DNA of 13,365 nt. It comes from Oscillospiraceae bacterium. GTDB lineage: Bacteria; Bacillota; Clostridia; Oscillospirales; Oscillospiraceae. Below the pieces are notes generated by a model. The model had not been told where the DNA came from. It saw nothing but the letters and a program-made list of their open reading frames with translations, and ran no database searches. Numbering within the stretch: position 1 is the stretch's first letter; every line of letters starts with the position of its first letter. Positions 6,562-13,041 of this stretch are shown one piece after another. The stretch spans positions 1 through 13,365 of the forward strand of contig JAFPTE010000262.1 in the NCBI GenBank assembly GCA_017400415.1. The letters run 5' to 3'. The translations under genes and the position numbers were made by a program.

Positions 6562-8463
6562 TTATTCACTTCCTTTCAGGGACGGGTTAAAGGCGTCACG
6601 GAGTCCGTTGCCGAACAGGTTGAAGGATATCATCATCAGAGCCATGACCACAGCCGGGAAGATGACCAGGTTGGGATAGAGGCCCAGGTACTGCTGGTTG
6701 TTTGCCATCATGACGCCGAAGGAATGGACGCCCTGGAGGCCCAGGTTCAGGTAAGCCAGGGTGGCCTCGGAGAAGATGGTGGAGGGGATCATCAGCACGC
6801 TGGAGGTGATGATGGTGCCCATGGAGTTGGGCAGGATGTGCTTAAGGATAAGGCGCATATCGGAGGAGCCCAGGGTCCTGGAGGCCAGGACGTACTCTCT
6901 GCCCTTGAAGCGGTAGAACTGGGTTCTGGTTCTGGCTGCGGTGCCCATCCAGCCCGTCATGCACAGGGCCAGGAAGAAGGTGAAGAAGTTGTTGCCCAGG
7001 TGCAGGATTGCCAGGGTCATGACCACGATCCAGGGCACGCCGCCCAGGATATCGCAGAAGCGCTCCATGAAAAGGTCCACGTTGCCGCCGAAGTAGCCGG
7101 AGATGGAGCCCCAGATAAGGCCGAAGGCAAAGCAGAACAGGAAGGTGCAGAAGCCCAGCACCAGGGAGGTGCGCAGGCCGGCGAAGGCACGCTTGAACAG
7201 GTCAAAGCCGGAGACGTCGGTGCCCAGGATGAAGCGGGGCATCTCGTCATAGCCCAGCTTGTGGTAGCCCCAGCCTCTGCCGGTGACGCTGGCCAGCTTC
7301 TTGGTGACGGAAAGGACCTGCTGGTCCACGACCTCGTCAATTGGGCAGCGGTCATCCAGCTTCACAAAGCTGGAGGGGCCCACCTTGTGGTCATAGGTGC
7401 ACCAGCCGTTCTCAATCCAGTTGTTGACCTCCGTGGCGGAGTAGGTCACGGTGTCGGCGTTGCCGTACACCAGCATATAGGTGTCCACAACGAAGTCGCA
7501 GTAATAGATAAGGGAGTTATGGATGCCTTTGCGGCCGGAGCAGGACCAATAGCTCAGGCTCTTGGTATCGCTGACGTTTATCATCTTGGTGGCGTCAGTG
7601 AAGGAGATGGCAGCCAGGTCATCCTTATTCCTGCCGGAGACGGTGGAGAACACGGCGCTCTTCAGGAGGATGTACTGAATTCCGCTCTCGGAGGAACGGA
7701 GCTCAAAAACCACCCGGCCCTTGGTGTTGTACTGGAAGCCGGCCTCGGTGAGGGCGGCGCTGATATCATAGTGGATGGGGCTGTAATCCCGGCTCCAGTC
7801 ACGGATTATCAGCTTGTCCTCAGGATTCTCGCCGTACTGGAAATACACGGTGTACTCGCCAAGCTGGCTCTCGTTCACACCCGCCTCGCTGTCCAGGACG
7901 GCGTCAAAGGTGTAGCCGCCGGCGGGGGTGAAGGTGGTCTGCTGGCTCATGAGGAAGGCGTCGTTATTGGAAACGGCAGCATCCGTTGCGAACATGATGA
8001 CTCCGCCCTGGCCGTAGACGCTGGCAGCGTCAATGGGGGTGGGCTCAGGATCCACGGTGATGGAGACGATGGACTGCTTCAGGGCGGCAGGGGTATACCT
8101 GTCGGAGAGGGCGGGGACCTCGTTCACGGTATCGTAAACGATGCGCTTGCGCAGACGGGTGCCGTCCCAGAAGCCGGTGCCGGCGTCAAAGAGCTTGGGG
8201 GCCAAAAAGCCCTCGGTGGTGCTGACCTTGTCGATGTTGGCGTCGGACACCATGGGGACTATTATGGCGCAGCCGATGAGGATGGCCAGAATGAAGGCCG
8301 CCACAACGGAGGACTTGTTCTTGGCAAAGCGCCTGAGAGCGTCCTTGAAGAAGGTGGTGGGCTTGGTGGCCAGCTTGGTATCGGTAATGCGGGCGGTCTG
8401 CTGGACGAGAACGAAATCGTCGTCCTTGAACTGCACGTCGTGCCTGGTGTTGAATTCTGCCAT
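6562..8463 (-). CDS. oppC: Oligopeptide ABC transporter permease OppC, with large extracellular insertion
   Basis: This is a membrane subunit of 633 residues; OppC/DppC proteins are usually about 300. The N-terminus is cytoplasmic (FFKDALRRFAKNKSSV), TM1 is 52-72, and the conserved FILGTDVSGFDLFKRAFAGLRTSL (split here: FILGTDVSGFDLF, then KRAFAGLRTSL) starts at 411 and leads into the five C-terminal helices. The EAA loop that docks on the ATPase is at about 523-547 (YVLASRTLGSSD). Residues 75-408 face outside. A canonical OppC has only 50-60 residues there, so about 280 are extra. The insertion is rich in alternating beta-type strands, aromatic and Asp residues, with four Cys (308, 322, 355, 373) that could form disulfides. 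I do not recognise its fold. The ATG shares one base with the oppB stop (TAATG). Confidence 0.92.
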   Translation of the reverse strand: MAEFNTRHDVQFKDDDFVLVQQTARITDTKLATKPTTFFKDALRRFAKNKSSVVAAFILAILIGCAIIVPMVSDANIDKVSTTEGFLAPKLFDAGTGFWDGTRLRKRIVYDTVNEVPALSDRYTPAALKQSIVSITVDPEPTPIDAASVYGQGGVIMFATDAAVSNNDAFLMSQQTTFTPAGGYTFDAVLDSEAGVNESQLGEYTVYFQYGENPEDKLIIRDWSRDYSPIHYDISAALTEAGFQYNTKGRVVFELRSSESGIQYILLKSAVFSTVSGRNKDDLAAISFTDATKMINVSDTKSLSYWSCSGRKGIHNSLIYYCDFVVDTYMLVYGNADTVTYSATEVNNWIENGWCTYDHKVGPSSFVKLDDRCPIDEVVDQQVLSVTKKLASVTGRGWGYHKLGYDEMPRFILGTDVSGFDLFKRAFAGLRTSLVLGFCTFLFCFAFGLIWGSISGYFGGNVDLFMERFCDILGGVPWIVVMTLAILHLGNNFFTFFLALCMTGWMGTAARTRTQFYRFKGREYVLASRTLGSSDMRLILKHILPNSMGTIITSSVLMIPSTIFSEATLAYLNLGLQGVHSFGVMMANNQQYLGLYPNLVIFPAVVMALMMISFNLFGNGLRDAFNPSLKGSE

Positions 8464-9500
8464 TACTTCTTCGCCCCCATTCTGATTCTCGGGTCAATGA
8501 AGCCGTAGGACAGGTCCAGCACCACGCCTGCCAGGAGGCTGATGGTGGTGAAGATGGCCATATCCACGAACAGGATATCGTAATCCTTATAGCCCAGGGA
8601 GGTGACGAACAGGCGGCCGATGCCGGGGATGCCGTACAGGGACTCCAGGATCATGGAGCCGCCCAGGATGCCGATGAACTCCGCCAGGATGGAGGGGAAG
8701 ATAGGCACCATGGCGTTCTTCAGGGCGTGGCGCACGATGGCCTGCCTTCTGGTAAGGCCCTTGGTGCGGGCCAGGAGCAGGTAGTCGCTCTCCATGACCT
8801 CGCACAGCTCCGCTCTGGTGAAGCGGCAGTAGCTGCAGATGGAGCCGAAGGACAGGCAGAACACAGGGATGATGTAGCCCATGGCCTTCATGCTGGTGGG
8901 CGCAGTATCCGGGGGCCAGGAGGAGGGCAGCCAGCCCAGGTTATAGCAGAAGATGCTCATAACGAAGGATATGAGAACGAAACTCGGTATGGAGATGAAT
9001 ATCATGACCACGGTGGAGATGATGTGGTCCGTAAGAGTATTCTTCTTCAGTGCCGCCCAGATACCCAGAAGTATGCCGATAGGCACGGAGAAGATGACCG
9101 AGATAATATTCAGCTTGATGGTGTAGCCGATACGGGAGAGTATGATAACGCCTGCGGAGACGTTGGGCATGAAGGTCTTGGAATAGCCCCAGTCCCACTT
9201 GGTGAGGATGTTGCCCAGCCAGCGGGTATACTGCTCCATGACAGGGACCATGTAATAATAGAAGGACCTGCCCTTATCCATGGGGGACTTATAGAGATAC
9301 TCGCCGTATTCGGGAGTCTCTCTGTCAAATCTGTAAACGTAGCCCAGGTTGTACTGCCTGTCATAATAAGCTATCTGCTTGGAGTCGTCGCCGATGGGAC
9401 GCTCAAAGGGCAGCAGCTTCACAAGGATAAACGTCAGGGACAGGATGATAAAGGCGGTCACAAGCGCCAGCCCTATCCTCTTAAGGACGTATTTCCCCAT
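8463..9500 (-). CDS. oppB: Oligopeptide ABC transporter permease OppB
   Basis: This is the partner permease, 345 residues, close to the usual 305-340. TM1 is about 9-30. An outer segment (31-120) includes WLGNILTKWDWGYSKTF, the usual pre-TM2 region with a Trp-Gly-Ser/Tyr motif. TM helices follow at about 125-150, 158-185, 207-225, 268-288 and 310-332. The EAA coupling loop is at 240-262 (YLLLARTKGLTRRQAIVRHA), and the IPGIGRLF motif after it is typical of the family. The ATG at 9500 has AAAGGGGAT six bases upstream. It follows oppA after 234 bases filled with hairpins and is the first gene of the tightly packed oppB-C-D-F-DUF3899 block. Confidence 0.93.
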   Translation of the reverse strand: MGKYVLKRIGLALVTAFIILSLTFILVKLLPFERPIGDDSKQIAYYDRQYNLGYVYRFDRETPEYGEYLYKSPMDKGRSFYYYMVPVMEQYTRWLGNILTKWDWGYSKTFMPNVSAGVIILSRIGYTIKLNIISVIFSVPIGILLGIWAALKKNTLTDHIISTVVMIFISIPSFVLISFVMSIFCYNLGWLPSSWPPDTAPTSMKAMGYIIPVFCLSFGSICSYCRFTRAELCEVMESDYLLLARTKGLTRRQAIVRHALKNAMVPIFPSILAEFIGILGGSMILESLYGIPGIGRLFVTSLGYKDYDILFVDMAIFTTISLLAGVVLDLSYGFIDPRIRMGAKK

Positions 9501-9540
9501 AACGATCCCCTTTCCCTATTGGAATATCGCCTTTTTAAAG

Positions 9541-9571
9541 GGCGGAAAAACGGCAGACCGTTTTGCCCGCC
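9541..9571 (-). promoter_or_regulatory. Hairpin in the oppA-oppB spacer, nearest oppB
   Basis: Outer arms GGCGG (9541-9545) / CCGCC (9567-9571) and inner arms AAAACGG (9547-9553) / CCGTTTT (9558-9564) close a CAGA loop with a small asymmetric internal loop. In the minus-strand transcript it ends about 40 bases before the oppB ATG. There is no T-run at once behind it in that direction, so a processing or stabilising role is more likely than termination. Confidence 0.5.
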
Positions 9572-9598
9572 GCATTTTTCTCAGATTAACGCACAAAA

Positions 9599-9634
9599 CT
9601 GATAGCCGCTCCGCAGAGCCTTGGAAGCTATCAG
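9599..9634 (-). terminator. Hairpin followed by TTTT in the oppA-oppB spacer
   Basis: CTGATAGC (9599-9606) pairs with GCTATCAG (9627-9634), and an inner GCTC-CGCA-GAGC hairpin (9608-9619) caps it. In the minus-strand transcript it is followed directly by TTTTGTG, so it could act as a weak, leaky terminator that lowers expression of the permease and ATPase genes relative to oppA. Confidence 0.5.
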
Positions 9635-9639
9635 TGGGG

Positions 9640-9659
9640 GAAAGCCCGACCTGGCTTTC
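9640..9659 (-). promoter_or_regulatory. Small hairpin in the oppA-oppB spacer
   Basis: GAAAGCC (9640-9646) and GGCTTTC (9653-9659) form a perfect 7-bp stem with a 6-base loop. It lies between two larger hairpins of the same spacer. Confidence 0.45.
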
Positions 9660-9666
9660 ATAAAAC

Positions 9667-9702
9667 CAAGTGGTGGGGATAGATATGTATCCCCACCACT
9701 TG
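9667..9702 (-). promoter_or_regulatory. Perfect 15-bp hairpin just after oppA
   Basis: Arms 9667-9681 and 9688-9702 are perfectly complementary over 15 bp around a 6-base loop. The hairpin lies 32 bases after the oppA stop and in the minus-strand transcript is followed by GGTTTTATG, a short U-run. A hairpin this strong after a solute-binding-protein gene and before its permeases commonly protects the upstream mRNA from 3' decay and partly ends transcription, giving more binding protein than membrane subunits. That function is inferred. Confidence 0.65.
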
Positions 9703-9734
9703 CGGAAATGTTTTTTTGGTGCTAAATTTTAGAC

Positions 9735-12659
9735 TCAGCCCTGCTTGGGGAAGTGGTCCTCAACAGAGTAGTAGGAGCTGCTGACGCTGCCAGCCAGATC
9801 CATAGTGTAGTAGAGGTCGAAGCCGGTGTAGCCTTCAGCGCCCTCAGCAACAGTGCCGTTGCCGTTGTAGTAAGCCTTGACGACATCAGCAGGAGCGGTG
9901 ACGGTGACAACATAGACGCCGTTCTCCTCCTTGACGGAGAACTGAACCTGGGTCTCCTCATATTGTTTGTCGCCGTTGTAGTAACGCTCATAGTCGCAGC
10001 AGACGACCTGGTCAACGGTGACCTTGGTCTGAGCGGGCAGAGCGGGGGTGATCTTGAAGGTGGCAACGGCAGCGCCGTTCTCGCCGGCCTTCATGTTCTC
10101 ATACTCGAAGGACAGGGCATCGGTGTTCTTGCCGTTGTTGACAACAGCGGAGCTGTTGACAGCGTTGTACAGACCGTCGAAGGACCAGCGATAGTTGTTG
10201 TATGCAATGGGATATGCATCAGGATCGTTGGTGTCCACGCCCCAGTTCAGGGTGAAGGAGCCGGAGATGGTCTGGTCACTGGACAGAACGTTGAAGAAGC
10301 CGATAGGATCCAGGGAGTTGCCGGAGATGGAGCCGAAGCCGATGTCGAACTTGCCGACCATCATCTTGTTGTAATAAACGTCGGACCACATGTTGCCGAC
10401 CCAGAAGTTCACGGAGAGCTTGTAAACGCCGCCGCAGACGGAATCGTCATTGAAGGCAGTCTCAAGGAAGTTCTTGATCTCGTTGTGATAGTTCTCCTCG
10501 TGGGTGGGATACATCCAGGCGATCTCAATGTTGATGACGGTGGGGTTCTCCTTGGTGCCGGGCTTGTAAGCGCCCTGAGCCTCCAGCTCGGTGAGGGCCA
10601 GACGGAAGTAGTCACGGGCAAGCTCCAGGCTGTAGCCGTAGCCGTCAGTGTCGTTCTTCAGGATCTCAACAGCGTAGGCGTGGGCATCAGTGGTGTAGTA
10701 GGAGATACCGTTCTCAGGATCGGACATGTAGTTGGAGGACAGATAGTCAACGGAGGGGATGGAGCCTCTGGCGTTGGCGAACTTAAGTCTGTCGATGGAG
10801 TAGCTCAGAGCCTTGACGAAGTGGCCGTTGCCCAGGGCGGGCTTCAGATCCCAATAATCTTCCTTGGCGTTCTGGGCAACAACGCCCTCAGTGCCGAACA
10901 GGTACTCCCAGGTCTCAGCGTCGCAGGAGTTCACGTTGAGCTTGAAGTTGGAGGTACCGGTGGTGGTACGGGTACGAGGATCGTTGCGGTACTCATCCAG
11001 CATGGTCTGGGGGATACCGGCGGAGTCAAAGTGACCGGCCAGGAATTCCTTGATGGCAGCGGTGGTGTCATCCTTGGCAGCGGTGAAGATCTTGGTGTGG
11101 ATGCCGGGGATGGAGTACTTGGTGGAAGCGAAGACGTAGTTGGGGTTCTTCTTGAAGACGATCTGCTGGTCAGCATCGTAGCGCTCAAGATAGTAAGCGC
11201 CCAGGGCGATGGAGTTGTCAACAGGGGTCTCGGTCTTGTCGATGTTGTAGCTGAACAGGACCTGAGGAGTTACCAGATCAACGAACTCCTGGGGGATGGG
11301 CATGTACAGGGAAGAAGCGATGTAGTACATGGTGTAGAACTGAGTCATCTCCTCATCGAAGGTGACCTGGAAGTAGTTCTTGCCGTTCTCGACGAAGGTC
11401 TTGATGCCGACCTTGGACCACAGATCCTCGCTGTAGCCGTTCTCGGTGCCGTTGTAGAAGTCCTTGGCACCGGCAATGGCGCCGGAGGTGGAGGAGGCAA
11501 GCTCAGAGCCTCTGTACAGCTTGTTGGACTGGGTGAGCAGCAGCTTGAAGGCGGTCTCGTAGTCGGCAAGGGCCACGGGACGGTTATTGAAGGCAGCTCT
11601 GGAGGGCATGGAGGAGCCGGTGGTGTACTTCAGGCCGTCGGTCTCGCCGGTGCGGACCTCGAAGCGCCAGGTGGTGGCCATGCCGTCGCCATCATCATCG
11701 TTGACTGCAACGGGCTTCTCCTTGGCAAGCTCGGGGACCCAGTCATAGCCGTCCTTGGTGGCGTTCATGAAGTTGGTGTAGAAGGCAGCGCCCATGTAAG
11801 CGAACAGGTCGCCGACCTGAGAGCCCTGATCATTGTAGTAGTTCAGCTGGCCGGGATCCTCGGTCTCAAAGGTGTGATAATAACGCTTCCATGCAGCGTT
11901 GGTCTCATACTCCAGGTCAGCGTTGATGGAGCCCTCAGCCAGGATGCCGAAGCCGTAGCCGACGATGTAGTTCTCGGTGCCCAGGGTGATACGGGGGTTG
12001 TACATGACATAGCCGCCGTTCTCGAACAGGGAGATACCGGTGATGCCGGTGGTTACAGCGTAGCGCTCCAGGATGCCCAGGATGTTGGTGCGGTCAGTCT
12101 GGGAAAGCTTCTTGTAGGAGACGATGCCGTTGTACAGGGGGATAGCCTTCAGGATGTTGTCATAAGCGGTGTTGTAGGCATCCTTGACCTCGCCGACGGT
12201 GTTGGCCTTGTTGATGGCCTCAACGCCTGCGTTCTTGGCAGCCTCAGCGTTCTTCAGAACGTCGCCGCTCAGCTGGCCCTTAATGGCATTCCAGAGGTTG
12301 TCCACATCGTGGGCAATGTAGGCACGGAAGTCATCTCTGTCGATGTACTTGCCGTCCCAGGGAACCTCAACGGGCTTGGGATCGGGGTTGGTGCCCGGGT
12401 TGGTGCCGGGATTGGTACCGGGATCAGTGCCGGGGTTGGTGCCCGGGTTGGTGCCGGGATTGGTACCGGGATCAGTGCCGGGGTTGGGATTCTGATTCTC
12501 AGGCGGGTTCTGGGTGCCCGGGTTATCAGGCTGCTGATTGGGATTCTCATTGCCCTGGTTGCCCGGCTGATTGGTGTTACCGGGCTGGCAGGCGGCAAGG
12601 GCGAAAACCATAACAAGCGCCAGCACGAGGGCCAGAACTCTCTTAAGATTCTTGCTCAT
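9735..12659 (-). CDS. oppA: Oligopeptide-binding lipoprotein OppA, enlarged
   Basis: This is the solute-binding protein that delivers peptides to the permease. It has 974 residues from the ATG at 12659, which has GGAGG ten bases upstream; an in-frame ATG at 12698 would put 13 residues before the signal peptide and cover the ribosome binding site. Residues 1-24 are a lipoprotein signal ending in lipobox LAAC (C24 lipidated). Residues 25-100 are a Pro/Gly/Asn/Thr linker. About 105-182 is a helical module. The SBP_bac_5 fold is seen from the segment WRFEVRTGETDGLKY (331-345) through ALGAYYLERYDADQQIVFKKNPNYV (split: ALGAYYLERYDADQ, then QIVFKKNPNY; about 483-507). An acidic DDDGDG (321-326) resembles a calcium loop. 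The last 135 residues or so are beta-rich. Usual OppA length is 530-600, so about 370 residues are extra. Substrate range is unknown. Confidence 0.92.
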   Translation of the reverse strand: MSKNLKRVLALVLALVMVFALAACQPGNTNQPGNQGNENPNQQPDNPGTQNPPENQNPNPGTDPGTNPGTNPGTNPGTDPGTNPGTNPGTNPDPKPVEVPWDGKYIDRDDFRAYIAHDVDNLWNAIKGQLSGDVLKNAEAAKNAGVEAINKANTVGEVKDAYNTAYDNILKAIPLYNGIVSYKKLSQTDRTNILGILERYAVTTGITGISLFENGGYVMYNPRITLGTENYIVGYGFGILAEGSINADLEYETNAAWKRYYHTFETEDPGQLNYYNDQGSQVGDLFAYMGAAFYTNFMNATKDGYDWVPELAKEKPVAVNDDDGDGMATTWRFEVRTGETDGLKYTTGSSMPSRAAFNNRPVALADYETAFKLLLTQSNKLYRGSELASSTSGAIAGAKDFYNGTENGYSEDLWSKVGIKTFVENGKNYFQVTFDEEMTQFYTMYYIASSLYMPIPQEFVDLVTPQVLFSYNIDKTETPVDNSIALGAYYLERYDADQQIVFKKNPNYVFASTKYSIPGIHTKIFTAAKDDTTAAIKEFLAGHFDSAGIPQTMLDEYRNDPRTRTTTGTSNFKLNVNSCDAETWEYLFGTEGVVAQNAKEDYWDLKPALGNGHFVKALSYSIDRLKFANARGSIPSVDYLSSNYMSDPENGISYYTTDAHAYAVEILKNDTDGYGYSLELARDYFRLALTELEAQGAYKPGTKENPTVINIEIAWMYPTHEENYHNEIKNFLETAFNDDSVCGGVYKLSVNFWVGNMWSDVYYNKMMVGKFDIGFGSISGNSLDPIGFFNVLSSDQTISGSFTLNWGVDTNDPDAYPIAYNNYRWSFDGLYNAVNSSAVVNNGKNTDALSFEYENMKAGENGAAVATFKITPALPAQTKVTVDQVVCCDYERYYNGDKQYEETQVQFSVKEENGVYVVTVTAPADVVKAYYNGNGTVAEGAEGYTGFDLYYTMDLAGSVSSSYYSVEDHFPKQG
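12384..12487 (-). repeat. 48-bp exact tandem repeat in the oppA linker
   Basis: Bases 12384-12431 and 12432-12479 are identical, and the first eight bases of a third copy follow. Each 48-bp unit is itself four 12-bp subunits that encode TNPG or TDPG. The result is a flexible spacer that lifts the binding protein off the membrane through the cell wall. The exactness over 48 bp points to recent duplication by slippage, so copy number probably varies between strains. Confidence 0.9.
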
Positions 12660-12686
12660 TGTTCCATTTCCTCCAAAAATTAGTTT

Positions 12687-12827
12687 TATTATTACCACAG
12701 CGTGGAATAATAGCGATTTGCAGGGGCGGCGGGCGAAAAATTCATTTCCGGCCTCAGACCGGAAGGCGGCATTTTCACCTGACTCCGGCCCCGAAGCGGA
12801 CTTTTTCGTTACTCTATAACGGTCCGC
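12687..12827 (-). promoter_or_regulatory. Structured 5' leader of oppA
   Basis: The predicted untranslated leader is about 180 bases and contains three hairpins. The first is 12796-12827: GCGGAC/GTCCGC outside and CGTTA/TAACG inside with a five-base bulge. The second is 12746-12764: TTCCGG/CCGGAA. The third is 12687-12712: TATTATT/AATAATA plus CCAC/GTGG with one bulged base, lying just before the Shine-Dalgarno. No known riboswitch class is recognised. The leader's first GGGCGG (minus strand, 12824-12829) can alternatively pair with CCGCCC at 12724-12729, so two exclusive folds are possible. Confidence 0.5.
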
Positions 12828-12845
12828 CCTTAGAAAATATACGCT

Positions 12846-12874
12846 ATTTTAGCACAGCCTTTCAAAAAAAACAA
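12846..12874 (-). promoter_or_regulatory. Probable promoter of the opp operon
   Basis: On the minus strand TGCTAAAAT gives an extended -10 (TAAAAT at 12846-12851, five of six consensus bases). TTGTTT at 12869-12874 sits 17 bases upstream as a weak -35, in a T-rich tract that may serve as an UP-like element. Transcription would begin near 12839. It is the only good sigma-A-type promoter seen in the spacer upstream of oppA. Confidence 0.6.
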
Positions 12875-12923
12875 GAAGAAAACAGGATTTTGCAGATTAT
12901 TTGAAAAAACTTATGAAATATAC

Positions 12924-12958
12924 ACAAATACCCCGGCGATTAGCGCCGGGATATTTGT
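12924..12958 (-). terminator. Terminator-like hairpin between the edge gene and the opp promoter
   Basis: ACAAATA plus CCCGGCG (12924-12938) pairs with CGCCGGG plus TATTTGT (12944-12958), giving 14 pairs with a single C/A mismatch and a 5-base loop. In the minus direction it is followed by GTATATTTC, then a later run of six T, so the U-tract is imperfect. It separates the right-edge gene from the opp promoter. The 82 bases between it and that gene's stop (12959-13040) are AT-rich with nothing further recognised except the weak hairpin listed next. Confidence 0.55.
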
Positions 12959-13022
12959 CATACTGCTGTTTTTGAAGCGTTTTTAATGAACACTTTGCAT
13001 TTATTTTGTTTGGGTAGATGGG

Positions 13023-13041
13023 AAAAGCCCGCAGGGGCCCT
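13023..13041 (-). terminator. Weak terminator-like hairpin at the stop of the edge gene
   Basis: In the minus transcript AGGGCCC pairs with GGGCTTT across a CTGC loop, using four G-C pairs, two G-U pairs and one A-U, and runs into TTTT. It overlaps the TGA of the right-edge gene. The stem is short, so this is a tentative call. Confidence 0.3.

Noticed and set aside
6561..6569. GTG start for oppD at 6569
   Set aside because: The Shine-Dalgarno AGGAAG abuts the GTG, but is properly eight bases from the ATG at 6560.
4674..6590. 638-codon plus-strand open frame opposite oppD
   Set aside because: Composition is a reverse-complement echo of the Lys/Glu-rich coiled coil (Leu-rich runs); no start signal and no domain.
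6340..8508. 722-codon plus-strand open frame opposite oppC
   Set aside because: Gly/Val/Asp/His-rich nonsense composition with no motif; oppC on the other strand has TM helices and the EAA loop.
12384..12487. Short direct repeats considered as a CRISPR array
   Set aside because: Units are contiguous with no spacers, lie in frame in a coding sequence and encode TNPG/TDPG.
9753..12683. Very long plus-strand open frame (976 codons) opposite oppA
   Set aside because: It is the mirror of oppA: the product is a low-complexity Val/Gly/Leu/Asp/Ala string with no domain, while the minus strand gives a lipoprotein signal, a binding fold and a ribosome binding site. Long antisense frames are expected opposite genes with this codon bias.
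12660..12698. Longer start for oppA at 12698
   Set aside because: It would translate through the GGAGG ribosome binding site and place 13 residues before a standard lipoprotein signal peptide.
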